This document shows positions 58,563 through 60,120 of a DNA stretch of 64,000 bases, piece by piece (position 1 is the stretch's first letter; each line of letters begins with the position of its first letter). The translations under genes were made by a program, and so were the position numbers. The stretch is from assembly GCA_964016985.1 (NCBI GenBank), contig OZ024828.1:82508308-82572307 (forward strand), given 5' to 3'. The notes beneath the pieces are model-generated. The model saw nothing but the letters and a program-made list of their open reading frames with translations. It did no database searches and was not told where the DNA came from. The DNA comes from Anodontia alba (lineage: Eukaryota; Mollusca; Bivalvia; Lucinida; Lucinidae).

Positions 58563-60120
58563 CCATCTCATCTGGGGCTTAGCATTTCTAGTGGACTGTT
58601 ACTGTAAGCAGATCTAAATAAGATGATAGGTTTTGATAGTTTTAGTCATTTTTGAATAAAATACATCTTGGATACTCATTGGAATCACCTCACTGAGACA
58701 ATTCTAGTGCTGACTGAGAAATTCTAATGAACACCAGCATTTAAGTTATAATTTGGAAAGAGAATTGACACATTACAACAAAATACTTGGTGTTTTCCTG
58801 TCATTCAACAGTATGGTGTATGTCGTACTTGGCAGTACATTAATTTGCTTGAGAATAATACAGTAACCATAGAAAGTTTCAAGTTCTAAAACCCATTTTA
58901 ACATTTTGATGAATAATTTTTTAGTCTGATTTTGTCAGTAAGAGATGCAGATTTAGTCTAACGAAAACCTACCTGTGTTTGAAATTAACCCTTGTCTTGC
59001 TGAACCAGGATAAACCTTGCCTTTGCAAATAGTGTAGATCCAGATCAGTTGGCTTCTGAAGAAGCCAATGATCTGGATTTGCACTGTTTGCCATTAAGTG
59101 TGAATTTATAGCAACAGTCCGGATCAAGTCATCTGATTGGCTGAAAATTAGACGTGGCATCTTAATATATTCAGCAGGACAAGGGTTAAGAATGACAACA
59201 ATTAAAGATTCTGCAGAAAAATGCCAGTGAGGCATCAGAAACTCCCTCTGCCAACTCCTCAGCTAGAGCTCAGGGTCATACCTCATATCCCCCAGTTTCA
59301 TTAAATAGACTGACCCAGCTCAACGTGACTTCAATAGTGTTGACTGGACTGATTTTGTAAGCAGACATGGAAGATTTGATCAGACTGTCTAAATGTTCTG
59401 GACTGTAACAGCCCAGGGCCTAGTTGTTCAAAGCGTCGTTAGCTTAACGAAATCGTTAGTGGTCAAAATGTTAACTGCTCTAGTAAGGACAATATCTGAT
59501 TCACAGGTATTTTTGCTGAAAAAATGTGAGTAGCTTTTGCAAATGCAAAAGCTACTCACATTTTTGCAGCAAAAATATTAGCATATATGCCATATTTAAT
59601 GATTAAAGTTTTAACAATATGTTAGCCGAGGTCGGCAACATTCTTTTGTGGAGATTGATCATGAAATATTTTCTACGGTCATTCTCTCCCTTCCGCTGAT
59701 TCAAGAAGGGCAGTTGTCAATTTCTGGCGAAAGAATGTGCACAATACTGGTTAACCGCTTAGAGGACTAAGCCTGCCCAGTAAACGTGTGGTTAGGTAAA
59801 CTGACCGCGCTCGACATGACCCCATTGGGTTGACTGGGCCGTAAAACCTCAACACAAACAAAATTAACAATATGTTAACTAACGACATCGTTAGTTTTGA
59901 ACAACCGGGCCTAGATCATTTGGACAGTCTGATCAAATCTTCAGTGTTCGTGTAATTAGCAAAAAACCTTTTTGCTTGGCCTGATACAGAAAGAAAATGT
60001 TATATTTTGTATTTTTCAGGGGTGTGTCCGACCCCCTGTGCTTGTCACCTTGTGTACGGCTTCTGAGAGTATGTGAAGAGAAGCAGTACGGTAATCTAGA
60101 AAACATAGATGCCTTGCTAG
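4349..60120 (+). CDS. FANCD2: FANCD2 orthologue, 19 exons, partial at both ends
   Basis: Nineteen GT/AG-bounded coding segments in one orientation join to about 710 codons that match vertebrate FANCD2 in order, from a position near human residue 25 to about residue 800 of roughly 1450 (alignment from memory). FANCD2 pairs with FANCI, is monoubiquitinated by FANCL/UBE2T, clamps DNA and directs interstrand-crosslink repair in the nucleus. Segment order matches the family throughout and phases agree at every junction but one (the exon starting 55315 to the exon at 57764). The initiator exon is not in the window, because the first exon seen opens in mid-codon, and the C-terminal half lies beyond 64000. 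Introns range from under 1 kb to about 8 kb and are mostly mobile-element sequence. No other protein gene was recognised on either strand. Confidence 0.95.
4532..4773 (+). mobile_element. tRNA-derived SINE, 3'-truncated
   Basis: A tRNA-like head with an A-box-like CAGTGGCTCAATTTGATGGGC and a B-box-like GGGTTCGACCCC is followed by the shared body (ATTGATCATGAAATATTTTC ... AGAGGACTAAGCCTGC). The tail ending in TAAAACCTCAACAC is missing. It interrupts a MITE of the CCTGCTGAA family. Confidence 0.85.
4775..5440. repeat. MITE fragments and A-rich spacer
   Basis: This stretch holds half a GTACTCATTAGAAG MITE (to about 4860), an unclassified spacer, a full copy of that family (5015-5187) and fragments of the CAGACAATT family to 5440. 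No exon was found. Confidence 0.6.
5440..6375. repeat. Tandem-repeat block, about 150-bp unit, split by a MITE
   Basis: Four to five imperfect units share 'gattttcaccaaact', 'gcattgatattgtggagatctg', 'gggcaaattt' and 'gacagagttatctgcc'. A GTCCGTCTGTTTGTCAGTCC stretch precedes the units, as in helentron-like 5' parts. A MITE splits the last unit at 6057-6293. Fragments of the same family occur at 25946-26240 and 55620-55860. Confidence 0.75.
6057..6293. repeat. MITE, GGGCCCAGTTGTTCAAAGC family
   Basis: Inverted ends GGGCCCAGTTGTTCAAAG, then GTTAGCTTAAC and a strong central hairpin GAGTAGCTTTTGC...GCAAAAGCTACTC. Other copies: 34792-35031, 35566-38127 (split), 38306-38493, 47793-48034, 52635-52883, 54905-55250 (split), 59416-59911 (split) and 61746-62683 (split). 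Confidence 0.85.
6441..6558 (+). CDS. FANCD2: FANCD2 exon 2 of window
   Basis: The exon lies between acceptor ttttgtag and donor gtaagt. It opens by completing an Asp codon and reads [17 protein letters not shown] then [14 protein letters not shown]. This matches the vertebrate FANCD2 block with VDQ, FQKKL and a GLESYIED-like end, in the N-terminal helical solenoid. A GTAAGT string inside the exon (about 6464) is read through, because the open frame and homology continue past it. The exon ends in phase 2. A helentron-like element begins about 250 bp downstream. Confidence 0.93.
6808..8808 (+). mobile_element. Helentron-like non-autonomous element, copy B
   Basis: Nearly identical in layout and sequence to copy A: ATCGCACCTGC hairpin start, GTCY stretches, about 160-bp units, 146-bp units with TGACCTTGACCT, subterminal GCAGGTGCGAT, and end ATTCTTGT. 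A 168-codon + strand frame over its 3' end and a 128-codon antisense frame there are not conserved as frames in copies A and C. No helicase or Rep domain is seen. Confidence 0.85.
8809..9258. repeat. GTACTCATTAGAAG-family MITE copies, partial
   Basis: Two adjacent partial copies share 'ataagagtgggt(t/a)tcaggtaaa' and GAAGTGCCTTGTAGAGGTGCTTC-type centres. A short palindromic relic with 'caggacatttgtcagacaaac' lies at 8815-8895. No gene is seen. Confidence 0.65.
9260..11654. repeat. MITE with CAGTGAGCTCTCGTTACA ends, split by copy C
   Basis: The ends resemble CAGTGAACCCTCGTTACAATGAC and its inverse, flanked by TA, with a palindromic centre at TTAGAATCGCCTGAGGCGATTCTAA. The copy is split at 9467/11515. 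Intact relatives at 40329-40672, 45050-45392 and 54470-54812 give the empty site and suggest a Tc1/mariner- or pogo-type origin (CAGT ends, TA duplication). Confidence 0.8.
9468..11514 (+). mobile_element. Helentron-like non-autonomous element, copy C
   Basis: Same architecture as copies A and B, with the longest uninterrupted GTCC microsatellite (9510-9570). It ends GCGGAATTCTTGT at 11514. It lies inside a MITE, where the host sequence reads ...ATGTTTTT before and TTTAAAG... after, consistent with insertion into a T-run without a target duplication. Confidence 0.85.
11655..12190. other. Unclassified intron sequence
   Basis: It contains a short palindrome GAATTTGCTCCCAGAGGGAGCAAATTC at 11798-11824. 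No exon or known repeat boundary was recognised in the rest. Confidence 0.5.
12830..12900. repeat. Poly-A tract in a MITE
   Basis: A run of about 24 A interrupts the arm of a CAGACAATT-family MITE, about 80 bp upstream of the 48-nt FANCD2 exon. Confidence 0.8.
12981..13028 (+). CDS. FANCD2: FANCD2 exon 3 of window (48-nt small exon)
   Basis: A 48-nt exon lies between ctaatttcag and gtaata. It enters in phase 2 and leaves in phase 2, reading [15 protein letters not shown]. It aligns with the human segment FRNCLLSCERL. It is too short to find by ORF length. Support comes from consensus splice sites, matching phase on both sides, and the conserved Leu-Leu-x-Cys pattern. The intron before it is about 6.4 kb and contains two 2-kb helentron-like copies. 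Confidence 0.87.
13587..13640. repeat. Poly-C tract
   Basis: Runs of 20 and 10 C with short interruptions. The - strand is therefore a G-run able to form a quadruplex. Confidence 0.9.
13690..14860. repeat. Two tandem-repeat blocks, about 150- and 165-bp units
   Basis: 13860-14400 holds four units with 'aaccttgttaacactctggaggtcac', 'tgtcttgatgatttctaggtca' and 'ggccaaatcaaagg'. 14400-14860 holds three units with 'cagtaactattggtcctacagcagtgat' and 'ttggcacatgcatacatcttagcatgacc'. They resemble helentron-like cores without clear ends. Confidence 0.75.
15126..15367. repeat. MITE built of nested ATGCTCAGCTGAGTTGAGCAT palindromes
   Basis: The outer inverted ends read GGCCCCGAGGCCATAAAAC. Inside are several perfect palindromes of the type ATGCTCAACTCAGCTGAGCAT in both orders. 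Confidence 0.8.
15619..15679 (+). CDS. FANCD2: FANCD2 exon 4 of window
   Basis: Acceptor tattacag and donor gttagt bound this exon. It reads [20 protein letters not shown] after a split Ser codon, matching the human FANCD2 block SYSKSLIKLLLGIDILQ at high identity. It ends in phase 0. This is one of the most conserved N-terminal helices of the family, so the assignment is firm. Confidence 0.95.
15821..16221. repeat. 400-bp MITE, TTAAAGGCTCCATATTC ends
   Basis: Inverted ends TTAAAGGCTCCATATTC at 15821 and its complement at 16221, with inner inverted segments around 'cagcctgtaaaattt' and 'aaattttacaggctg'. Long A-runs lie near the left end. Confidence 0.85.
16408..16463 (+). CDS. FANCD2: FANCD2 exon 5 of window
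   Basis: A 56-nt exon lies between a pyrimidine-rich acceptor ending ttttcag and donor gtaagt. It reads [18 protein letters not shown], matching the human IIKTLFEKLPEYFFE block. It enters in phase 0 and leaves in phase 2. A short MITE with GAGCCAGCGC ends starts 17 bases after the donor. Confidence 0.95.
16481..16582. repeat. Short MITE, GAGCCAGCGCACGACAAAACC family
   Basis: Inverted ends GAGCCAGCGCATGACAAAACC. Longer relatives at 27748-28178 (split by another MITE), 33621-33867 and 41171-41399 share 'actcagatcagcctg' arms. Confidence 0.85.
17271..17572. repeat. MITE, CAGTCGACTCTCGTTATCTCG family
   Basis: The ends are CAGTCGA(C/T)TCT...TATCTG and its inverse with flanking TA, and the centre is GAGAAATTGCTCCTTAGGACCAATTTCTC. 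Other copies: 27253-27600, 30699-31141 and 43232-43567. CAGT ends and TA duplication suggest a pogo/mariner-derived MITE. Confidence 0.8.
18217..18307 (+). CDS. FANCD2: FANCD2 exon 6 of window
   Basis: The exon runs between ctcttccag and gtatta. After completing an Asp codon it contains [20 protein letters not shown], matching the human [20 protein letters not shown] block. It ends in phase 0 on the Lys codon of the conserved DGK. The following intron is nearly 8 kb and contains a SINE and the 5.36-kb hairpin-rich element. Confidence 0.96.
18477..18807 (+). mobile_element. tRNA-derived SINE with target duplication
   Basis: It is flanked by AAACTTTATTG (18466-18476 and 18808-18818). The head carries an A-box-like CAGTGTCTCAGTGGGATGC and a B-box-like GGTTTGATCCCC. 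The body matches the other SINEs, ending in TAAAACCTCAATT and an A-rich (CAAA) tail. This structure indicates target-primed reverse transcription. Confidence 0.9.
18819..19350. other. Unclassified intron sequence
   Basis: AT-rich sequence with a divergent relic near 19225-19340 of the GCAGATCCAGAT palindrome family. No exon was recognised. Confidence 0.5.
19605..19995. repeat. GTACTCATTAGAAG-family MITE split by an unclassified repeat
   Basis: MITE arms at 19605-19660 and 19950-19995 flank a GC-richer insert (about 19665-19945). That insert is inverted relative to a similar segment at 31735-31955. An 85-codon frame over it is not supported by any recognised domain. Confidence 0.65.
20085..20265. 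repeat. Palindromic MITE, ACTGCTTCTTTGGGAGCAGT centre
   Basis: The arms 'aaactgtgaagaccctgatcagactgcttc' and its inverse flank the centre. It belongs to the GATCAGGGTCTACACTGTTTGCC family. Confidence 0.7.
20345..20565. repeat. MITE, CACAACCTCTTTATAACAC end, right side missing
   Basis: The left end CACAACCTCTTTATAACACT and the central stem (20442-20462 against 20541-20561) are present. The right arm stops at CATTTT, where the 5.36-kb element begins, and does not resume at 25940. A fuller relative at 49592-49856 shows both ends. Confidence 0.7.
20586..20746 (+). repeat. Left inverted repeat of the 5.36-kb element
   Basis: It runs from TTAACCTATAGATAATGTGC to GTGTCAGTTTCTTTT and is the near-exact reverse complement of 25732-25891. 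It includes a small hairpin around ACGACC...GTCGTT (20641-20656). Outside it another 12 bases (20574-20585) separate it from the direct repeat and show weaker similarity to the other end. Confidence 0.9.
20934..21573 (+). repeat. Hairpin subfamily with a conserved loop
   Basis: Stem-loops at 20934-20962, 20993-21025, 21052-21084 and 21377-21408 share a loop of the form AGTT(a)CGaAtACTAGTG closed by different 4-8 bp stems (for example ATCGGA/TCCGAT, ACCGGGCA/TGTCCGGT). Related arms occur at 21478-21534 and 21555-21573. Two about 100-bp units (21320-21415 and 21420-21520) also share a CTCTTT...AAAGAG hairpin, which recurs at 21840-21865. Confidence 0.7.
25305..25333. repeat. Poly-G tract inside the 5.36-kb element
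   Basis: About 27 bases almost all G, next to an 11-bp stem TTTTCTTTTTG/CAAAAAGAAAA (25262-25301). It is the only clearly G-rich spot in the element. Confidence 0.9.
25575..25672 (-). repeat. Internal copy of the element's two ends joined head to head
   Basis: Positions 25575-25613 are the reverse complement of the left border (about 20566-20604). Positions about 25606-25672 are the reverse complement of the right border (about 25876-25939). Between them lies a single TTAAAATG, the complement of the border direct repeat. The block therefore reads, on the - strand, right end - CATTTTAA - left end, which is what a circle or tandem junction with one copy of the duplicated target would look like. 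Confidence 0.85.
25732..25891 (-). repeat. Right inverted repeat of the 5.36-kb element
   Basis: Near-exact reverse complement of 20586-20746, ending in GCACATTATCTATAGGTTAA. A 40-base tail (25892-25931) lies between it and the CATTTTAA direct repeat, so the two ends are asymmetric in tail length. Confidence 0.9.
25946..26240. repeat. Tandem-repeat fragment of the 5440-6375 family
   Basis: It starts with a hairpin ATTATACCCTGTC...GGGGTATAAT and a GTCC/GTCT-rich stretch, followed by 'gattttcaccaaact' units. It looks like the 5' part of a helentron-like element ending about 40 bp before a FANCD2 exon. Confidence 0.7.
26283..26407 (+). CDS. FANCD2: FANCD2 exon 7 of window
   Basis: Acceptor ctttttttag and donor gtaaag bound a 125-nt exon that begins [20 protein letters not shown] and continues through [17 protein letters not shown]. 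Human FANCD2 has DLTTKIMQLISIAPENLQ then IITSLPEILGDSQHADV here. It leaves in phase 2. The 5.36-kb element ends about 350 bp upstream, and a degraded tandem-repeat fragment reaches to about 40 bp from the acceptor. Confidence 0.95.
26410..27245. other. Unclassified intron sequence with repeat relics
   Basis: Segments such as 'atcacatgcccatatatgttaaaa' and 'cttctaggtcaatgaaacttcatacac' resemble helentron-like core units seen elsewhere, but no boundaries or exon are visible. Confidence 0.45.
28302..28389 (+). CDS. FANCD2: FANCD2 exon 8 of window
   Basis: The exon lies between ttccctttcag and gtaggt. It completes an Arg codon and reads DVLKESKQ, then [19 protein letters not shown]. Human has [22 protein letters not shown]. 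It ends in phase 0. It is a solenoid helix pair in the N-terminal half of the protein. Confidence 0.95.
28825..29124 (+). mobile_element. tRNA-derived SINE, full length, 13-bp target duplication
   Basis: It is flanked by AAAAGAACAAAAG (28812-28824 and 29125-29137). It begins CCGGCCTCAGTGGCTC, has a B-box-like GGGTTGAATCCC, and ends TAAAACCTCAAAACAAAC. The length is 300 bp, as for the copy at 37021. Confidence 0.92.
29590..30700. other. Intron with hairpin relics and a poly-A tract
   Basis: It contains palindrome relics at 29640-29850 (GATCTGCACTGTTTGC type), 30070-30290 ('aaagaatctgctctcagctgaagcaaattctt') and a 30476-30504 A-run. A 155-codon + strand frame here ends in the A-run (poly-Lys) and shows no domain, so it is not called a gene. 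Confidence 0.5.
31162..31266 (+). CDS. FANCD2: FANCD2 exon 9 of window
   Basis: A 105-nt in-phase exon (35 codons) between taattacag and gtaaaa. It contains [12 protein letters not shown], then [17 protein letters not shown], matching the human VRQLVMDKL and EDLPVIIKFILHSV motifs. It ends on the Val-Glu that precedes the next SELR motif. A palindromic MITE with TCGACTCTCG-type ends finishes 20 bp upstream of the acceptor, so the polypyrimidine region is close to repeat sequence. Confidence 0.95.
31735..31955 (-). repeat. Unclassified dispersed repeat inside a MITE
   Basis: The sequence 'ccagggattgccacaatcacaa' to 'aaaaggactgaaaaacacaag' is the inverse of 19755-19945. Both copies sit inside a GTACTCATTAGAAG-family MITE. 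Confidence 0.65.
32165..32560. repeat. CpG-rich MITE with long inverted arms
   Basis: The arms around GGTAAATCGGC(A/G)GTTTTACGG (32210 and 32300) pair over about 60 bp. The outer ends TTAGAAATTAGGGG and GCATTAGAATTA bracket a second palindrome with TGACGTCGGATTTGCGAC and its inverse. It has many more CpG than its surroundings. Confidence 0.75.
33114..33190 (+). CDS. FANCD2: FANCD2 exon 10 of window
   Basis: The exon runs between tatcgacag and gtacgt and reads [12 protein letters not shown] followed by a Ser/Lys-rich linker ([13 protein letters not shown]). Human FANCD2 has VISELREKLDLQ followed by a basic, serine-rich linker. It leaves in phase 2. The linker is poorly conserved, but the SELR motif and the phase make the call secure. 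Confidence 0.9.
33243..33484. repeat. Tandemly duplicated hairpin relic
   Basis: Two copies (about 33243-33367 and 33368-33484) each contain GGTCTACTCTAAAAGG...CCTTTTAG(A/G)(G/T)TAGACC and 'gaagggacttg(...)tgtagaaaagcaaacaagaag'. Confidence 0.8.
34105..35100. repeat. MITE fragments, one intact GGGCCCAG-family copy
   Basis: Partial GTACTCATTAGAAG copies at 34105-34205 and 35035-35100, an A-run at 34258, unclassified AT-rich sequence, and a full GGGCCCAGTTGTTC MITE at 34792-35031. Confidence 0.65.
35260..35435 (+). mobile_element. SINE, 5'-truncated
   Basis: Body and tail only: 'ctgatacaagaagggcaagtgtcag', AGAGGACTGAGCTTGCCCAG, 'catgaccccatggggttgactgggcc', then a CAAA tail. The tRNA head is absent. 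Confidence 0.8.
35652..38024 (+). mobile_element. Helentron-like element, second family
   Basis: Near the 5' end GTCCCCCGCCTT (35659-35670) is inverted as AAGGCGGGGGAC (37987-37998), followed by a terminal hairpin AAATTCCCCATGGAATTT and an end near GCTTG. The core has about ten units of about 190 bp (GGTACCTTGTCCCCTTAACT; starts near 35763, 35955, 36146, 36337, 36529, 36687, 36888, 37390, 37582, 37771). It splits a GGGCCCAG-family MITE, which resumes at about 38025. No protein is encoded. Confidence 0.8.
37021..37320 (+). mobile_element. tRNA-derived SINE nested in a helentron-like core
   Basis: A full-length 300-bp copy flanked by ATCACTTTTTAC (37009-37020 and 37321-37332). It begins CCGGCCTCGGCTCACTTGG and has a B-box-like GGGTTCAACCCC and a CAAACAA tail. 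It is among the best-preserved SINE copies here. Confidence 0.93.
38624..38729 (+). CDS. FANCD2: FANCD2 exon 11 of window
   Basis: The exon lies between gggaaacag and gtttgt. It continues the polar linker ([13 protein letters not shown]) and then reads [20 protein letters not shown], matching the human LFDVIKSAIRYEKTISEAW block. It ends in phase 0 on the Lys of AWIK. The upstream intron (5.4 kb) holds a 2.4-kb helentron-like element with a nested SINE. Confidence 0.95.
38730..40135. other. Unclassified intron sequence
   Basis: AT-rich sequence without recognisable exons. 39620-39960 contains 'ccaagatggctgccaccaagatggccgccat', which recalls the core of the helentron-like family at 50.0-52.4 kb. 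Confidence 0.5.
40329..40672. repeat. MITE, CAGTGAACCCTC family, intact
   Basis: CAGTGAACCCTCATTACAATGAC and its inverse form the ends next to TA. The centre TTAGAATTGCC...GGTGTGATTCTTA is palindromic, with ACATATGTT arms. Confidence 0.85.
41960..42345. repeat. Intron with a CCCTAAGTATCGGGACAG-family MITE
   Basis: The MITE at about 42118-42335 has end segments 'aataaccctaagtatcgggaca' and its inverse around 'cttaggattattatag', with a GCCGCAGAACGCGGC centre. 41960-42117 is unclassified. Confidence 0.7.
42397..42570 (+). CDS. FANCD2: FANCD2 exon 12 of window
   Basis: A 174-nt exon, phase 0 on both sides, between tatttccag and gtaagg. It reads [20 protein letters not shown] and then [17 protein letters not shown]. 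Human has [21 protein letters not shown] and VLRNKIRSGCIQEQLLQ. The RNKIRS motif is essentially invariant in the family. Confidence 0.97.
42975..43206 (+). mobile_element. SINE, partial head and diverged body
   Basis: A B-box-like AGTTCAAATCCC and the body segments 'ttgatcataaaaatatttttacggtcattctc' and 'aactccagcacaaacaaaca' are present. The first half of the tRNA head is missing. Confidence 0.75.
43570..43900. other. Intron sequence, nothing recognised
   Basis: AT-rich sequence between a MITE and FANCD2 exon 13. I see no repeat boundary and no exon. Confidence 0.5.
43901..44167 (+). CDS. FANCD2: FANCD2 exon 13 of window, ends on the ubiquitin-acceptor lysine
   Basis: The longest exon seen, 89 codons, phase 0 on both sides, between gctaattttag and gtaatg. 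It contains [15 protein letters not shown], then [20 protein letters not shown], matching the human [21 protein letters not shown] region. It ends FAILVK. In vertebrates the equivalent of this last Lys (human K561, in VFVKGILDYL) is the residue monoubiquitinated by FANCL/UBE2T, which locks the FANCD2-FANCI clamp on DNA. Here the Lys codon AAG occupies 44165-44167 and the next exon starts GVLDYLDN, so the site is intact. Confidence 0.97.
44468..46025. other. Intron with one CAGTGAACCCTC-type MITE
   Basis: It holds a tandem-repeat 5' fragment ('gccgttacaccacagggtatatag', near 44700), a CAGACAATT-type relic (44885-45035) and a MITE at 45050-45392 with palindromic centre. 45400-46020 is AT-rich and unclassified, with a short direct duplication 'catttcattcagattttgcatatta' near 45950. 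Confidence 0.6.
46026..46183 (+). CDS. FANCD2: FANCD2 exon 14 of window
   Basis: The exon starts after atattttcaag (an AAG-type acceptor, since the homology begins exactly there) and ends before gtaagt in phase 2. It reads [20 protein letters not shown] and later [17 protein letters not shown], matching the human [20 protein letters not shown] and QDDMHLVIRKQLSS blocks. A degenerate copy of its 3' two thirds with the donor lies 70 bp downstream (46257-46378). Confidence 0.95.
46257..46378 (+). pseudogene. Degenerate copy of FANCD2 exon 14 (3' part plus donor)
   Basis: This segment repeats 46066-46190 at high identity, including the gtaagt donor context after CTGAA. It has small deletions and an in-frame TAA after the codons for AFENPNDD, so it cannot be a functional cassette exon. 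It starts without the exon's own acceptor. It is a local partial duplication of an exon plus its 5' splice site. Confidence 0.9.
46380..46530 (-). mobile_element. SINE fragment, - strand
   Basis: Read on the - strand it gives the SINE body from AAGAATGTGCACAATACTGG to GGGCCATAAAACCTCAACAC. It starts immediately after the degenerate exon 14 copy. Confidence 0.85.
47523..47588 (+). CDS. FANCD2: FANCD2 exon 15 of window
   Basis: A 66-nt exon between tcctccacag and gtaagt. It completes a Lys codon and reads [15 protein letters not shown], then IAYNSN, leaving in phase 2. Human has FKYKLIGIIGAVTMAGIMA. The short length and matching phases at both ends fit a small solenoid exon. Confidence 0.94.
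47727..48270 (+). mobile_element. SINE with a different tRNA-like head, split by a MITE
   Basis: The head 'ctccatagtgcagtaggtag' plus a GAGTTTAAACCCC B-box-like segment differs from the CCGGCCTC heads. The body downstream of 48035 ('cccgtgaaatactttctatggtcattctgctc', 'cacttag'-type end 'gctgtaaagctcc') belongs to the same superfamily. A GGGCCCAG MITE occupies 47793-48034. Confidence 0.75.
48521..48570. repeat. Poly-C, (CA)n and poly-A microsatellite
   Basis: A C-run, about 14 CA repeats and an A-run follow each other. The frames over it are artefacts. Confidence 0.95.
49117..49297 (+). CDS. FANCD2: FANCD2 exon 16 of window
   Basis: A 181-nt exon between gcattttcag and gtattt. It reads an acidic stretch, then [16 protein letters not shown] and [13 protein letters not shown]. 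Human has [15 protein letters not shown] and ASALYYDEFANLI. It ends in phase 0 after SKVE. The last 22 exon bases and the start of the donor recur almost exactly at 49881-49910. Confidence 0.96.
49592..49856. repeat. MITE, CACAACCTCTTTATAACAC family
   Basis: Ends 'aatggaacctctatataagatgg' and 'gtgttataaagaggttgtgg', with the arm 'gtatccaaacaaaaatgtatagattacac'. A T-run lies in the centre. It is related to the truncated copy at 20345-20565. Confidence 0.75.
49881..49910 (+). pseudogene. Short relic of FANCD2 exon 16 end and donor
   Basis: Thirty bases repeat 49276-49306 (exon 3' end and start of the donor) with two differences. The following 50 bases only loosely resemble exon sequence. The relic directly follows the end of a MITE with GGTTGTGGTG-type terminus. 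Confidence 0.7.
50029..52383 (+). mobile_element. Helentron/Helitron-like element, third family
   Basis: It begins AGCTCCCCTGAGC after a T-run, then GTCCATCTGTCCGTCTGTCC, then about 15 imperfect units with 'gacatctcctcc', 'gattgagctgaaacttgatggga' and 'ccaagatggcggccatcttg'. The 3' end has CAGGTGAGC (inverse of the 5' end), a GGCCCACTTGGGC hairpin and CTAG followed by T. A hairpin then CTRR then T is the Helitron hallmark. The many antisense frames (60-140 codons) are repeat shadows. No helicase is present. Confidence 0.82.
53020..53720. other. Unclassified intron sequence
   Basis: It contains 'tgcgccatatgcacacagaaaatccctatggcatatg' and similar phrases that look repeat-like but match nothing else in the window. 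No exon was recognised. Confidence 0.45.
53985..54190. repeat. Tandem array derived from a MITE centre (about 41-bp unit)
   Basis: Five copies of a unit like TCACTGAGGCACTTCTAATCAG + TACCCACAACATATGCC repeat head to tail. They correspond to one arm of the GTACTCATTAGAAG palindrome. Confidence 0.85.
54205..54331 (+). pseudogene. Degenerate copy of FANCD2 exon 17 with its acceptor
   Basis: The segment matches 55258-55370: a MITE tail, the atatttcag acceptor, and the exon up to the FVVD codons. Two extra bases in the middle shift the frame, and the 3' end runs into a MITE. The copy lies about 1 kb upstream of the intact exon in the same orientation. Confidence 0.85.
54470..54812. repeat. MITE, CAGTGAACCCTC family, inverted copy
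   Basis: It ends in ACGAGGGTTCACTGTA and has the ATATGTTTTGGATATTTGTTAGAATTG arm and its inverse around the centre. Confidence 0.85.
54913..55020. repeat. 108-bp near-perfect palindrome (CCCAGCGGGCACATGACGT)
   Basis: The two 50-bp arms are almost identical inverted copies and contain TGACGT and AACGTCG repeatedly. It is inserted 8 bases into a GGGCCCAG-family MITE, which continues at 55021. Confidence 0.9.
55315..55372 (+). CDS. FANCD2: FANCD2 exon 17 of window, 3' boundary uncertain
   Basis: After acceptor gaatatttcag the frame reads [18 protein letters not shown], matching the human EWVGHTICNDFQDAFVVD block, in phase 0 as required by the previous exon. The best donor consensus is gtgagg after 55372, which leaves phase 1, but the next recognised exon needs phase 2. 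A weaker donor (gtggca after 55412) gives the right phase and a longer acidic loop. Either that weak site is used or a small exon between 55.4 and 57.7 kb was missed. A degenerate copy of this exon lies 1 kb upstream (54205-54331). Confidence 0.85.
55414..57763. other. Intron with tandem-repeat and MITE fragments
   Basis: 55620-55860 is a 5440-family tandem fragment. 55865-56095 is a CAGACAATT MITE with poly-A. 56100-56560 has SINE body pieces split by a GTACTCATT MITE (56270-56350). 56990-57440 holds unclassified core-like sequence. A small FANCD2 exon could be hidden here, but I could not identify one. Confidence 0.55.
57764..57892 (+). CDS. FANCD2: FANCD2 exon 18 of window
   Basis: The exon lies between tatattccag and gtaagg. 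It contains [20 protein letters not shown] and then a short loop, matching the human [20 protein letters not shown] block. It needs two bases from the previous exon and leaves in phase 2. A frameshifted copy with both splice sites follows directly (57897-58024). Confidence 0.95.
57897..58024 (+). pseudogene. Tandem degenerate copy of FANCD2 exon 18
   Basis: Directly after the intact exon the sequence repeats a ttccag acceptor (57906-57911), the exon body and a gtaagg donor. It has deletions of about 14 and 11 bases that shift the frame. The last exon base changed from G to A. The copy is therefore a non-functional tandem exon duplicate. Confidence 0.92.
58511..58560. repeat. (CA)n microsatellite
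   Basis: About 22 CA repeats followed by AAA, inserted in the arm of a GTACTCATTAGAAG MITE. Confidence 0.95.
59416..59911. repeat. GGGCCCAG-family MITE split by a SINE
   Basis: The MITE arms and GAGTAGCTTTTGC hairpin occupy 59416-59624 and the right end resumes at 59864, with the 14-bp duplication TTAACAATATGTTA on both sides of the SINE. Confidence 0.88.
59625..59863 (+). mobile_element. SINE, 5'-truncated, 14-bp target duplication
   Basis: It starts inside the tRNA head (GCCGAGGTCGGCAACATTC) and runs to TAAAACCTCAACACAAACAAA. TTAACAATATGTTA flanks it (59611-59624 and 59864-59877). 5' truncation with a target duplication indicates L1-type target-primed reverse transcription. Confidence 0.93.
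60020..60120 (+). CDS. FANCD2: FANCD2 exon 19 of window (last one visible)
   Basis: The exon lies between gtatttttcag and gtttgt. It reads [20 protein letters not shown] and then [10 protein letters not shown], matching the human SPLCLAPYFRLLRLCVERQ and GNLEEIDGLLD blocks. It leaves in phase 1. I found no further exon between 60121 and 64000, so the following intron is at least 3.9 kb and the C-terminal half lies outside the window. Confidence 0.96.
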